From the NCBI RefSeq assembly GCF_003201935.1, contig NZ_QJJL01000011.1, forward strand, positions 1 through 60,997: 60,997 nucleotides of DNA, read 5' to 3'. This document shows, in pieces, positions 8,347 through 16,774 of this stretch. The notes below the pieces were generated by a model. The model did not search any database and had not been told where the DNA came from. It saw only the letters and a list, made by a program, of their open reading frames with translations. Position 1 is the first letter of the stretch; each line of letters begins with the position of its first letter. Both the position numbers and the translations under genes were made by a program. This DNA is from Loktanella sp. PT4BL (GTDB lineage Bacteria > Pseudomonadota > Alphaproteobacteria > Rhodobacterales > Rhodobacteraceae).

Positions 8347-8774
8347 AGCGACGCGGAACTCCAGAAGCAGATTTGCAGCGCGCTGTTGTGACCGCGCTGC
8401 GCTTTGTCATACCCAAGGGCGCCATCATTCATCACAGCGCCAACGAGGTGAGCGAGGCAGGCCCGCGTGGTGCCAAGCGCCAAGCGATCTTGGTTGGCAT
8501 GGGGGTGCATCCTGGTTTTTCCGACCTCGTCATCCTTTGCGACGGAAAGGTCCTTTTCCTTGAGCTAAAATCACTCAAGGGGCGGCTGAGCCCAGCGCAG
8601 GAGGCGTTCCGCGACGCGGTGCTGGCGCAAGGCTTCGGTTGGGCACTGGTGCGCTCGCTTGATGATGCGCTAGGCGCCTTGGCAGATCATGGGCTCACGA
8701 CGCGTGTTGTCAGTGCTCCGAAGTCGTCAACATCAGAAACTGACGTCACCTCATCAGGGAGGGCTGCCCGATGA
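8343..8774 (+). CDS. VRR-NUC domain nuclease
   Basis: A 143-residue single-domain protein. It has the VRR-NUC layout: an N-terminal EADLQRAVVTALR helix, a GxxPGFSDLVIL-type strand with the metal-binding Asp (about residue 62), and an LFLELKSLKGRLSPAQ strand with the E-x-K pair (about 75-79), followed by an amphipathic helix. VRR-NUC proteins are PD-(D/E)XK nucleases found in phages and mobile elements, often acting on branched DNA. Both neighbours overlap by ATGA, so it belongs to the element's early operon. Confidence 0.9.
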   Translation: MKRRGTPEADLQRAVVTALRFVIPKGAIIHHSANEVSEAGPRGAKRQAILVGMGVHPGFSDLVILCDGKVLFLELKSLKGRLSPAQEAFRDAVLAQGFGWALVRSLDDALGALADHGLTTRVVSAPKSSTSETDVTSSGRAAR

Positions 8775-9787
8775 GCCATGCTGCCACCAACTGGGCCATC
8801 CAGCGCCGTGGGCTCAAGCCCACCACCAAGATCGTGCTCTGGCATCTGTGTGATCGCTTCAATCCCGACTACGGCTGTTTTCCCTCACAAGTGCGGCTGG
8901 CGCATGATTGCGAGATCAGTCGCTCGACCTTGAATGACCATCTTGGTCAGCTGGAAGCGGCGGGTTTATTGCGCCGTGTGCCGCGCATTCACCCTGTAAC
9001 CAAACGACAGATGCCCACACGCTACATCTTGGGGTTCGAGCCCGGCTTTACCCCGCATGATCCGAACCCGTGTCCGGAAACCGGACACGGCGCATTGCCA
9101 TTCGATGGGACAGTGTCAGGGGACCAGGATTCCTGCGAAGAACTGGCCGATGAACAGGACCCGTGTCCGAAAACGGGACACGGGATTGATGTGCGACCCG
9201 TGTCCGATTTTGACCCCGACCCGTGTCCGGAAAATGACCAAAGCCGTGTCCGAAATCCGGACACTAACCTTGTAAGAGAACCTTTAAGGGAACCAGTAAA
9301 GGAGGAGGAGGGTGCGCGCGGGCGCGAAATCAGTTTTGATGAATTTTTCAGTGACCTGCTGCAAGCGCTGGGCTTCGATTCCGACAGGGCATTGCCTGCC
9401 TGGTGGCAAGGCTGGCCAGCACGGCAACACGTGCAGCGCTGGATCGATGATTTGGGGATTTCGGAGGATCGGATCCTTGCCGTAGCCCGTGATAGCCGCG
9501 AAGTGCACCCTGCCCCGCCGGATGGGCCCAAGGCGCTTGATCGGGCGATGGAACGCGCCGCCCAGCGTGACGCGCAGCCCGCTACCAATTCTCTGAAAGC
9601 TAGGCGCAGCAACAAGTCCCAAAGCAAGCCACGGCCCAGCCCCGATGAAAAGGCTGCGTTCTATGCAGCCAAGGTGAACACCGACGAATACCTGCCCCAA
9701 AACATGATCAGCACTGCGACATGCGGATTGATGCTGGAACGCGGACTCGTCACCCTGGAACGCCTCCAGATGCGGGGTGTGCTATGA
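8771..9787 (+). CDS. Helix-turn-helix protein, possible replication initiator
   Basis: A 338-residue protein. Residues about 10-85 form a winged HTH of the kind seen in phage O-like and plasmid replication proteins (LKPTTKIVLWHLCDRFN, FPSQVRLAHDCEISRSTLND). Residues about 95-165 are a linker in which a PCPETGHG-type peptide recurs about five times. In the DNA these repeats are palindromes (listed separately). The C-terminal part is charged and has no recognised fold. Initiator proteins often carry their own origin inside the gene, so this linker is a candidate origin. The stop overlaps the next ATG. Confidence 0.8.
   Translation: MSHAATNWAIQRRGLKPTTKIVLWHLCDRFNPDYGCFPSQVRLAHDCEISRSTLNDHLGQLEAAGLLRRVPRIHPVTKRQMPTRYILGFEPGFTPHDPNPCPETGHGALPFDGTVSGDQDSCEELADEQDPCPKTGHGIDVRPVSDFDPDPCPENDQSRVRNPDTNLVREPLREPVKEEEGARGREISFDEFFSDLLQALGFDSDRALPAWWQGWPARQHVQRWIDDLGISEDRILAVARDSREVHPAPPDGPKALDRAMERAAQRDAQPATNSLKARRSNKSQSKPRPSPDEKAAFYAAKVNTDEYLPQNMISTATCGLMLERGLVTLERLQMRGVL
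9068..9264. repeat. Five CCGTGTCCG repeats, three palindromic
   Basis: The motif CCGTGTCCG or a close variant occurs at about 9068, 9161, 9198, 9221 and 9244. The first is a perfect 10-bp inverted repeat with a 3-base spacer (9068-9077 / 9081-9090). The second pairs 8 bp (9161-9168 / 9176-9183). The fifth pairs 7 bp (9246-9252 / 9258-9264). The other two are half-sites. They also encode the repeated CPETGHG peptide. This looks like an iteron- or operator-like array inside a coding region. Confidence 0.8.
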
Positions 9788-10461
9788 GCAAGTTTGATCG
9801 CAGATTGCCCCGCATGCGCGCACAGCCCAGCGCAGGCGCCAAGCCGAAACGCGGGCTGGGCGTGCAGGCCGCGCTGGAATGGGCCTTCCGGGTCGAGAAA
9901 GCTCAGCTTGAACTGCCACCGAGACAGGACGCCGAGGAGGAAAGTCGTGGCTTAGGGCTGGAGTATGTCCTGATGCAACGCGCCGTACTGGGCTGCAAGG
10001 TCGATGGCGGACAGTACAAGAGGGAAAGTTACACCCATCCAGACGCCGAGGTCATCGCGGCCACGGTGGCCGGCCTGCCCGACAGCTTGGGCGGGATACG
10101 CATGGCGCTACGCGTCACAGAGCTTGCAAGGGCCGGGATGACTCCTAACTGGATGCCGGGTGCGGTGCCGCGTTGTGTGCCGGTCGACATTAAGCGCAAC
10201 CGGCATGGTGATCGTGCTGTCAGCGTGGTCGTCGGCACCGAGCGCACCCTAGTCGGCGGAAAATGGCGCGACGTGGAAGTTCGCGCATGTCCAGTTACAT
10301 GGCGCCCCCACCCCGATCAGATTGTATCGGCGCGGCGTGGCTATGACGACTGGTGGGCTGCATTGAACTGGGTGCGCGATGGGTTGGCGGCTGGCGGGAT
10401 GTTGCGGGAAGTGGAGACGACCGCAGTGATGCCGAAGGTGAGACCGTGGTCCGCTCGCTAA
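9784..10461 (+). CDS. Hypothetical prophage early protein
   Basis: A 225-residue protein starting at the ATG that overlaps the previous stop, last in the coupled run 7838-10461. The C-terminal half has a THPDAEVIAATV stretch, an MPGAVPRCVPVDIKRN stretch and a VTWRPHPDQI stretch. I know no function. A decayed relative lies at 58542-58825, where VDGE, MPGAVPR and spacing are still recognisable, so this type of gene has entered the region at least twice. Confidence 0.75.
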   Translation: MSKFDRRLPRMRAQPSAGAKPKRGLGVQAALEWAFRVEKAQLELPPRQDAEEESRGLGLEYVLMQRAVLGCKVDGGQYKRESYTHPDAEVIAATVAGLPDSLGGIRMALRVTELARAGMTPNWMPGAVPRCVPVDIKRNRHGDRAVSVVVGTERTLVGGKWRDVEVRACPVTWRPHPDQIVSARRGYDDWWAALNWVRDGLAAGGMLREVETTAVMPKVRPWSAR

Positions 10462-10705
10462 AGTGGTCGCAAAAAAGACCTAGCTTGATGCTTTCAATCA
10501 TTATCGCACCCTCGATCAACAGAAATGCGCACGAAGAAGGCGTTGCAAAGTTGCGAACAGTGGTCGCCCTTCGATATCTGATAGACCCAGAATGGAGCTT
10601 CGTGCTCGACGCAGCTAACGACAGGAACGAGCCGTTAGCAACTAATGCTGCAAGCTGCACGAGCGGCAGCGATGAGAACGCTCCATGGCGCTTGTTTGAT
10701 ACCAT

Positions 10706-12211
10706 TCACCCAAAATCATCTGGCAGCACAGCCTCCGGAATATTCTGATAGCTGACGGGTCTAAGGAAACGCCGAATAGACATTGTACCGACAGACGTAG
10801 CGCCGAAGTTAGTTGAGGCGGGGTATGGGCCCCCATGAACCATCGTGTCGCAGACTTCGACCCCGGTGGGAAAGCCATTGGCCAAGACCCGGCCAGCTTT
10901 GCGTTCCAGCACTGGCATTAACCTGCGCGCCATCACGGCGTCGCTGTCATCCATATGTAGGGTGCAGGTTAGCTGCCCCTGAAGCGATTGAGCTACGGCC
11001 AACATCTCATCCGCATCACAGGCGGTCACGACCATTCCAAGCGGGCCAAACACCTCTTCTCCCAAGGTGTCATTAGCCAGCCATTCCGCCGCGGTCGTGG
11101 CGAAAAGATAGGGCGTCGCGTTGCGGAAATCACATGTCGAAGTCATTACCTCGCGCACCCCACTTGTTCCTGAAACCCGATCGCGGCCGTTATGATAGGC
11201 CATTGCAATCCCGGCAGTCAGCATTGTCTGCGATCCTGTTTCAGCAAGGGCAGCGCCTGTCGCAGCGATAAACTCATCAGCGCTCGGCCCAGCAATCACA
11301 ACTGCAACCCCTGGCTTGGTGCAGAACTGGCCGGCCCCCATGGTCAGAGAGCTGGCCCATCCGGCTGCAATCACATCGCCGCGCGCGGACACTGCTCCAT
11401 CAAGGAGGAACATCGGATTAACCGAACCCAATTCACCAAAGAATGGGATCGGCTCTGGTCTTGCGGCACAAAGATCAAACAGGGCACGCCCCCCGCCCAG
11501 AGAGCCGGTGAACCCCACGGCTTTGATCAGCGGATGGGTCACTACGGCCTGCCCAACCGCACGGTTGCCACCTTGGATTTGGCTGAACGTACCGGGATGA
11601 ACACCGCAGGTTTCTATCGCTGCAGCAATCGCCTGTGCCACAAAATCGCTGACACCGGGATGGGCAGAGTGGCCCTTGACAACAACTGGGCAGCCCGCCG
11701 CCAGTGCAGCAGCGGTGTCGCCACCCGCTGTCGAAAAAGCCAGTGGGAAGTTGGATGCGCCAAAGACGGCCACTGGGCCGATCGGGCGCTGCATCAGGCG
11801 AATGTCCGGGCGCGGCAAAGGTGCACGATCAGGCAAGGCAACGTCATGACGACGGTCCAAATAATCGCCCGCTTCAATGTGATCCGCAAAGAGCTTGAGC
11901 TGGCCAGTGGTGCGGCCTCGCTCACCAATCAGACGCGCTTCGGGAAGGCCGGTCTCCTTACATCCCATCGCGGTAATCGCGTCGCCGCGTGCGTCAATTT
12001 CATCTGCAATAGCGCGCAAGAACGTGGCCCGCTCTGAACGGGTCGAATAGCCATATGACCAAAACGCCTCTTCTGCAGCCTGCGCTGCCCGGTCCACCAG
12101 CTCTGGTGTTCCAATAGCAAAACTGTCTGGAGTTCCGCTGACAGGTTCATTGGTAAATGTTGCGTCGCCGCCAACCCATAAGCCAGCAATCAAATGTTTT
12201 CCCGTAAGCAT
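10706..12211 (-). CDS. 2,5-dioxovalerate (ketoglutarate semialdehyde) dehydrogenase
   Basis: A 501-residue NAD(P)+-dependent aldehyde dehydrogenase. It oxidises 2-oxoglutarate semialdehyde to 2-oxoglutarate, the last step of non-phosphorylative pentose oxidation. Visible features: the cofactor region GPVAVFGASNFPLAFS (about 150-165), GFTGSLGGG, the general-base Glu in FFGELGSVNP and the nucleophile Cys in GAGQFCTKPG (about 300). The FFGELGS-NP and QFCTKPG motifs mark the KGSADH branch. The ATG at 12211 is chosen for AAGGA 8 bases upstream; an ATG at 12217 is the alternative. It is the last gene of the pentose operon, 11 bp after the FAH-family dehydratase. Confidence 0.93.
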   Translation of the reverse strand: MLTGKHLIAGLWVGGDATFTNEPVSGTPDSFAIGTPELVDRAAQAAEEAFWSYGYSTRSERATFLRAIADEIDARGDAITAMGCKETGLPEARLIGERGRTTGQLKLFADHIEAGDYLDRRHDVALPDRAPLPRPDIRLMQRPIGPVAVFGASNFPLAFSTAGGDTAAALAAGCPVVVKGHSAHPGVSDFVAQAIAAAIETCGVHPGTFSQIQGGNRAVGQAVVTHPLIKAVGFTGSLGGGRALFDLCAARPEPIPFFGELGSVNPMFLLDGAVSARGDVIAAGWASSLTMGAGQFCTKPGVAVVIAGPSADEFIAATGAALAETGSQTMLTAGIAMAYHNGRDRVSGTSGVREVMTSTCDFRNATPYLFATTAAEWLANDTLGEEVFGPLGMVVTACDADEMLAVAQSLQGQLTCTLHMDDSDAVMARRLMPVLERKAGRVLANGFPTGVEVCDTMVHGGPYPASTNFGATSVGTMSIRRFLRPVSYQNIPEAVLPDDFG

Positions 12212-12222
12212 GTCCATCGTCC

Positions 12223-13359
12223 TTAGATTAAATTGCGTTGTGCAAGATTGCGCATCAAATGGCTGACCCCGAAGGTCCATTCGGTACAGTCGGTCGAAAG
12301 CCTTACCGTATTTGTCAAAGTACCCAGCATGGGTGAGGATATCTCAACCACATCGTCTAGCTTATGGGTAAAGCCTTCGCCCGCATGGTCGCGATCCTGC
12401 GTTGGCGCAAACAACGTACCCAAAAATAGCATAAACCCGTCGGGGTACTGGTGATGGCGGCCACAGGTTTGGCGCACCAGATCCTCGGGGTCGCGGCTGA
12501 TTTGCGCCATTGATGAATGACCATTGAGTATAAACCCATCCTTGCCCGTGACGATCAAGTCCAGCTCGGCATGTCGCACGTCATCGAGTGTGAAACTTTC
12601 ATCAAATAGCCGGATCATAGGTCCAATCGCACAGGATGCATTGTTATCCTTGGCCTTGGATAACAACAACGCCGAGCGCCCTTCGATGTCGCGCAAATTG
12701 ACATCGTTACCAAGCGTTGCCCCAACAATCCGGCCCCCTGATGAGACTGCCAGCACCACCTCCGGCTCTGGGTTGTTCCACTTTGAGATCGGGTGCAAAC
12801 CCACGTAGGCGCCTTGTCCAACCGACGACAGTATTTGTGCCTTCGAAAACACCTCGGCATCGGGGCCAATACCCACTTCCAAATACTGGCTCCACAAACC
12901 TTCTTCGATCAGCGCCTCTTTGACTTTGTTTGACTCTGTCGAACCCGGAATAATATTGTTCAGGCTGTCGCCAATCCGCGCACCAATCCGGTTACGAATC
13001 TCCTGCGCTTTCAGTGGATCACCCGCCGCCTGCTCTTCAATCACTCGCTCCACCATGGAGCTGGCAAAAGTTACGCCGCAGGCTTTGACAGATTGCAAAT
13101 CACAGGGTGCGAGGAAATGGGGTTTACTAAGGTCGGCAGCATTTGCAGACAACGCCTCAGCTGACCCCATATCAACACCCTCAGTCGCCCGAATGTAAGC
13201 GACAGGGTCGGCCATTTCACAAATGTCGCGCACCAGTGGCGCTGCAGCAGATGTGATGTCAAAAACACGACCTTCGCGGACGGTCACGACACAGGGACCT
13301 TGCTCCACAGGGGACCAGATACGGCCGAGAAGTGTGGCGTCGGAGGCGGGCAAAATCAT
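12223..13359 (-). CDS. FAH-family 2-keto-3-deoxypentonate dehydratase
   Basis: A 378-residue fumarylacetoacetate-hydrolase-fold protein. Between a KDGSGADH gene and an aldose epimerase, its likely reaction is dehydration of 2-keto-3-deoxy-pentonate to 2-oxoglutarate semialdehyde, like XylX (D-xylose) or the araD1-type enzymes (L-arabinose). FAH-fold signs include CGVTFASSMVER (about 80-95), the metal-binding Glu pair in NNPEPEVVLAV, the Asp in LGNDVNLRDIEGR and the C-terminal VEISSPMLGTL strand. The ATG at 13359 overlaps the upstream stop as ATGA and has GGAG 7 bases before it, so longer starts at 13371 and 13386 are less likely. Which pentose it serves cannot be told from sequence alone. Confidence 0.88.
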   Translation of the reverse strand: MILPASDATLLGRIWSPVEQGPCVVTVREGRVFDITSAAAPLVRDICEMADPVAYIRATEGVDMGSAEALSANAADLSKPHFLAPCDLQSVKACGVTFASSMVERVIEEQAAGDPLKAQEIRNRIGARIGDSLNNIIPGSTESNKVKEALIEEGLWSQYLEVGIGPDAEVFSKAQILSSVGQGAYVGLHPISKWNNPEPEVVLAVSSGGRIVGATLGNDVNLRDIEGRSALLLSKAKDNNASCAIGPMIRLFDESFTLDDVRHAELDLIVTGKDGFILNGHSSMAQISRDPEDLVRQTCGRHHQYPDGFMLFLGTLFAPTQDRDHAGEGFTHKLDDVVEISSPMLGTLTNTVRLSTDCTEWTFGVSHLMRNLAQRNLI

Positions 13360-14225
13360 TCTGAACTCCATGAAATTTCCATCCACGTCTGTATGGATTG
13401 AGAGGGCGCGAGGGGAACTAAGCCGGGGTGGCCGTTCAGATTGAAAGCATCGACCGGATGTGACACCGGCTCAAAGCAAAAGAAATCGGCCTTGGCATTT
13501 GGTGAATATACGATTGCCGTTGAAAGGTTTTCGGAGGCAGTGACGCGGACCGAAACGTGGTCTGCGCCCTGCGTGATCAGCGCGTGACCGCGCCAATCCG
13601 TGTAGCCGTTGTTCAGCAGATCGTCGGGAAGTGGCCGCGCGGACCGAAAACTCCAATCGGGAGTATCATCCAAGTTCAAGTTTCGGGTTGGCAGATGGTC
13701 GGCATCCTCCATCCACACACTTTTCGCCGAAAAAGATAGTCTGGTCGCAGCACTGCGCGGAAACCAGGGATGAAAACCGCACCCAAATGGCAAAGTCTGC
13801 GGCCCTGTGTTCACGAGCGTTAGCGCGACCTGCAATTCGTTTTGTGTAAGTCGAAAGACCTGTTCAGCGCGATATTGAAACGGTCCGATACGACCGGCTT
13901 CTAGAACCAATCTTGCCGAATCTACTGATGTTTCTTCGATCGACCAATGTCTTTGAAAACCGTCCCCGTGGATCGGATAAGCATCGCCCGGAAGGTTCGC
14001 TTTGATAGGGTGGTGGTCGCCATTCCAATTGATTCCACCGCCTGATATACGATTGGAGAACGGCACCAAGACATTGTTGGCAAGCGAAAACGGATTGCCT
14101 GTATCACCGTTCCATGGACGCAAAACCGGCCGTCCGGCAACATCCAGCCGTGCGATAGCACCGCCCAGAGACGGTGCTAAGACCAGCTGCGCTGGTCCCC
14201 GCGAAAATTTGAACAACTCCGCCAA
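13356..14225 (-). CDS. Aldose 1-epimerase (mutarotase)
   Basis: A 289-residue galactose-mutarotase-fold protein. It interconverts sugar anomers, which would feed the beta- or alpha-form to the dehydrogenase in the same operon. Motifs: NNVLVPFSNRI (about 50-60), the catalytic His in PIHGDGF (about 84), GCGFHPWFP with the second His (about 150) and a C-terminal CFEPVSHPVDAFN carrying the catalytic Glu (about 252). The start is 3 bp after the SDR gene's stop and its own stop overlaps the next ATG, so it is translationally coupled on one side. Confidence 0.92.
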   Translation of the reverse strand: MAELFKFSRGPAQLVLAPSLGGAIARLDVAGRPVLRPWNGDTGNPFSLANNVLVPFSNRISGGGINWNGDHHPIKANLPGDAYPIHGDGFQRHWSIEETSVDSARLVLEAGRIGPFQYRAEQVFRLTQNELQVALTLVNTGPQTLPFGCGFHPWFPRSAATRLSFSAKSVWMEDADHLPTRNLNLDDTPDWSFRSARPLPDDLLNNGYTDWRGHALITQGADHVSVRVTASENLSTAIVYSPNAKADFFCFEPVSHPVDAFNLNGHPGLVPLAPSQSIQTWMEISWSSE

Positions 14226-14228
14226 AAG

Positions 14229-14972
14229 CTACCAACCACCATCAATGGCGTAGTTTTGACCCGAAATCATATCGCTCGCCGGAGACACAAGAAAATGCAC
14301 AAGATCCGCCACGTGAGATGGCTGAATCCGCTTTTTTAGACTTTGGCGGTTAAGAACCCAGTCATTGTATTCATGCAATCGGTCGCCAAAAACTCGCTCC
14401 TCCGCCTCGGACACGATCGCCCCTGGTGCCACCGCGTTCACGGTGATGCCATGTGGGCCCAATTCGCGGGCTAGTCCCTTGGTAAGGCCCAACATTGCAC
14501 CTTTCGACACGACATAAGGCACATAGCCGTCCCATTGCCCCGTCAAAGTAATGGAGGTGAAATTGATGATCTTGCCGTATTTACGGGCCTTCATCGCGGG
14601 CGTGCAGGCACGCGTCAGAACAAAGGCAGCAGAGGAATTCACACGTATCTGGTCTTCATATTCGGTTAGAGAAAACTCATCATGCGGCTTGTTAATAATC
14701 AGTGCGGCATTGTTAATCAGAATGTCGATGCCACCCATTTTCTCAGCCAGCGCGATAACCGCGGCTTCGGTTTTGGCCAAGTCATTTAGATCACATCCGA
14801 AAAAACTGATCCCAGCGCCCAATGCCGCTGCGCGCGCATCGGCATCCTCACTGTCCGGTCGATCCAGAACAATAACCCGTGCCCCTTCGACGTTTAGCTT
14901 TTGCGCTTGTGCCCGGCCCAGCGTGCCAAGTCCCCCAGTCAGAAGAACCGTTTTTCCAGCCAAATTTCCCAT
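14229..14972 (-). CDS. SDR-family sugar dehydrogenase
   Basis: A 247-residue classical short-chain dehydrogenase. It carries the cofactor motif TGGLGTLG (about 12-19), an acidic residue ending strand 2 (VIVLDRPD) that favours NAD+, NNAA (about 88), catalytic Ser in NFTSITLTG and the YVVSK pair (about 158-162). By context it probably oxidises the pentose to its lactone, opening the oxidative route completed by the lactonase at 19815, the dehydratase at 17778 and the two enzymes downstream. Ketoreduction of an acid intermediate is the alternative. It sits between the ABC transporter and the epimerase. Confidence 0.88.
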   Translation of the reverse strand: MGNLAGKTVLLTGGLGTLGRAQAQKLNVEGARVIVLDRPDSEDADARAAALGAGISFFGCDLNDLAKTEAAVIALAEKMGGIDILINNAALIINKPHDEFSLTEYEDQIRVNSSAAFVLTRACTPAMKARKYGKIINFTSITLTGQWDGYVPYVVSKGAMLGLTKGLARELGPHGITVNAVAPGAIVSEAEERVFGDRLHEYNDWVLNRQSLKKRIQPSHVADLVHFLVSPASDMISGQNYAIDGGW

Positions 14973-14984
14973 GATGTCCGCCTT

Positions 14985-15716
14985 TCAGAGTACGTCGAGA
15001 ATTTCTTTCATGTTTGTATCTTCCGTGCGCTTGTCCAAAACGACTTCACCACGCGCCATCGCCACGATCCGGTCGCAGCATTCAAACACGTGGTGGATGT
15101 TATGACTGATGAAAATGCCGGTGATACCCAGCTCTTTCAAGGAGCGCACAAAGCCAATGACTTTCTGCGTTTCTTTAACCGCTAGATGGTTTGTCGGTTC
15201 ATCCAAAATCATAACCTTGGATTTGAAATGCATGGCGCGTGCAATGGCGACACCCTGCCGTTGACCGCCGGACAATTCACCTACCAACGCATCGGGGGAT
15301 CGCAGATGCAGGCCAGCGCCAGCTATCGCCTGCACGCTTTCCTCGGCCATTTTCTTACGGTCCATGACGCCAAGGCCGAACATCGAGTACTTTAGTGGCT
15401 CGCGGCCGATAAACAGATTCCGCGAAATGCTCATCGTGGGAACCATCGAGTTGTATTGATAGATCGTCTCAATTCCCAAATCCATTGCATCGCGCGGACT
15501 GTTGATTTTGACTGGCTTCCCTTCAAGCATTATTTCCCCCTCACTCGCGGGCTGTGCGCCCGAGAGAATATTGATCAAGGTGGATTTGCCAGCTCCGTTG
15601 TCGCCAATCAAGCCAACAGCTTCGTTTGGCGCGAAGTCAAGCGAGACACCTTTGAGGGCATGAACACCTGAATACCATTTGTGCACATTGCGCACCGAGA
15701 TAATTGAAGTGCTCAT
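14985..15716 (-). CDS. Sugar ABC transporter ATPase (single domain)
   Basis: A 243-residue ATPase with Walker A GDNGAGKST (about 38-46), Q-loop region, signature LSGGQRQG (about 149-156), Walker B VMILDEPTN and H-loop ISHN. It resembles the first half of the RbsA/XylG/MglA-type CUT2 ATPases but has only one nucleotide-binding domain, where the classical CUT2 proteins carry two (about 500 residues). The FrcA-like single-domain form is known and would act as a homodimer. It lies 3 bp after the permease gene. Confidence 0.93.
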   Translation of the reverse strand: MSTSIISVRNVHKWYSGVHALKGVSLDFAPNEAVGLIGDNGAGKSTLINILSGAQPASEGEIMLEGKPVKINSPRDAMDLGIETIYQYNSMVPTMSISRNLFIGREPLKYSMFGLGVMDRKKMAEESVQAIAGAGLHLRSPDALVGELSGGQRQGVAIARAMHFKSKVMILDEPTNHLAVKETQKVIGFVRSLKELGITGIFISHNIHHVFECCDRIVAMARGEVVLDKRTEDTNMKEILDVL

Positions 15717-15719
15717 GAA

Positions 15720-16718
15720 TCAGGTCTCCAACTTGATAGCTTTGGCGCGTTTGCCAAGCCAGGCATTTGCAACAACTGCAAAGATTGTCAGGAAGCCGAT
15801 AGCGAATTTGAACCAGTTGGCGTCGACCTGACTTAGGACCAAACCATTATCGATGACCCGGATTAGAACCGCTCCAATCACACCGCCAATAATAGTGCCT
15901 ACGCCACCAGCAAGGGCTGTACCGCCAATCACTGCCGCGGCGACTGCCTGAAGCTCCCAGCCCTCGCCGATGGAAGGCAGAGGTGAGCCCAAGCGCAAAA
16001 CCTGTATCATTCCGGCAAAACCAGCAAGCATCGAGCAGAGCATGAAACAGGCGATCTTAACTCGCGCGGTTGGAATACCCATTGCCTGTGCAGCAGGTAA
16101 AAAGCCACCGGTTGCGCGAACCCAGTTACCAAAATTCGTACGATTCATCAGAAGCGACATCAGAATAACAACCGCCGCGAACCACAGGAACGACATGCGG
16201 AAAATGTCGCCCGGTCCGACAAAGGCCGTGAACAACCACGTTGGCAGTTCGTTAGGTAAGAGTGGGGGAAACCCACCGGATACCACAATCGTCAGGGAGC
16301 GAGCGATAAACAGCATACCAAGTGTCGTGATAAAACTAGGTATGCTAAATTTGATTGTCAGATAGCCATTGATAAATCCAATCATCGCAGCAACAGCTGT
16401 CCCGATCAGAAACGCGAATATAAATGGCAACCCGTCAGCAAGCAGCACGGCCATGACCATCGGCATTAAGGCGAATACGGATCCTACAGACAAATCAAAT
16501 TCGCCACAAATCATCAGGATCGTCACACCCACGACCATCAGTCCGATTTCGGGCAAAATGCCTAGAATGCCACGAAGGTTGTTTGCGTTTAGGAAGATGC
16601 CATCGGATTGGATCTGAAAAACTGCGATCAGCAGCACGAGAAGAACAAGCGCAGCAAGTTCGGGCTTTTCCATATATATCTTTAAGAGGCGTTTCACTTT
16701 CTGCCGATCCTTTTTCAT
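15720..16718 (-). CDS. Sugar ABC transporter permease (CUT2 type)
   Basis: A 332-residue inner-membrane protein with about eight to ten hydrophobic segments, of the BPD_transp_2 (RbsC/XylH/FrcB) family. Typical motifs are GEFDLSVGSVFAL (about 70-82), a GFINGYLTIKFSIPSFITTLG loop and the C-terminal AAVIGGTALAGGVGTIIGGVIG. I prefer ATG 16718 to ATG 16724 because the latter lies inside the 3' arm of a strong stem-loop (16722-16752). It makes the membrane channel for the pentose importer with the ATPase and binding protein. Confidence 0.93.
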   Translation of the reverse strand: MKKDRQKVKRLLKIYMEKPELAALVLLVLLIAVFQIQSDGIFLNANNLRGILGILPEIGLMVVGVTILMICGEFDLSVGSVFALMPMVMAVLLADGLPFIFAFLIGTAVAAMIGFINGYLTIKFSIPSFITTLGMLFIARSLTIVVSGGFPPLLPNELPTWLFTAFVGPGDIFRMSFLWFAAVVILMSLLMNRTNFGNWVRATGGFLPAAQAMGIPTARVKIACFMLCSMLAGFAGMIQVLRLGSPLPSIGEGWELQAVAAAVIGGTALAGGVGTIIGGVIGAVLIRVIDNGLVLSQVDANWFKFAIGFLTIFAVVANAWLGKRAKAIKLET

Positions 16719-16721
16719 ATG

Positions 16722-16752
16722 CATCCGGGCCGTTCAAAGAACGCCCCGGATG
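16722..16752 (-). promoter_or_regulatory. Stem-loop between binding-protein and permease genes
   Basis: A 14-bp stem (16739-16752 with 16722-16735, one mismatch) with a 3-base loop, in the gap between the solute-binding protein stop and the permease start. It lacks a U-run. Such stems commonly stabilise the upstream mRNA so the binding protein is made in excess over the membrane parts; that role is inferred here. Confidence 0.75.
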
Positions 16753-16774
16753 GTTTTCCCGGTGAAGAATAAAT

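Noticed and set aside
9068..9264. Repeats considered as a CRISPR array
   Set aside because: Repeat units are about 9-23 bp with irregular spacing and lie in frame within a coding gene; there are no spacers of constant length.
10295..10705. 136-residue minus-strand frame after the prophage gene
   Set aside because: It overlaps the end of a well-supported gene on the other strand and has a composition unlike protein. Similar spacer sequence recurs near 30400.
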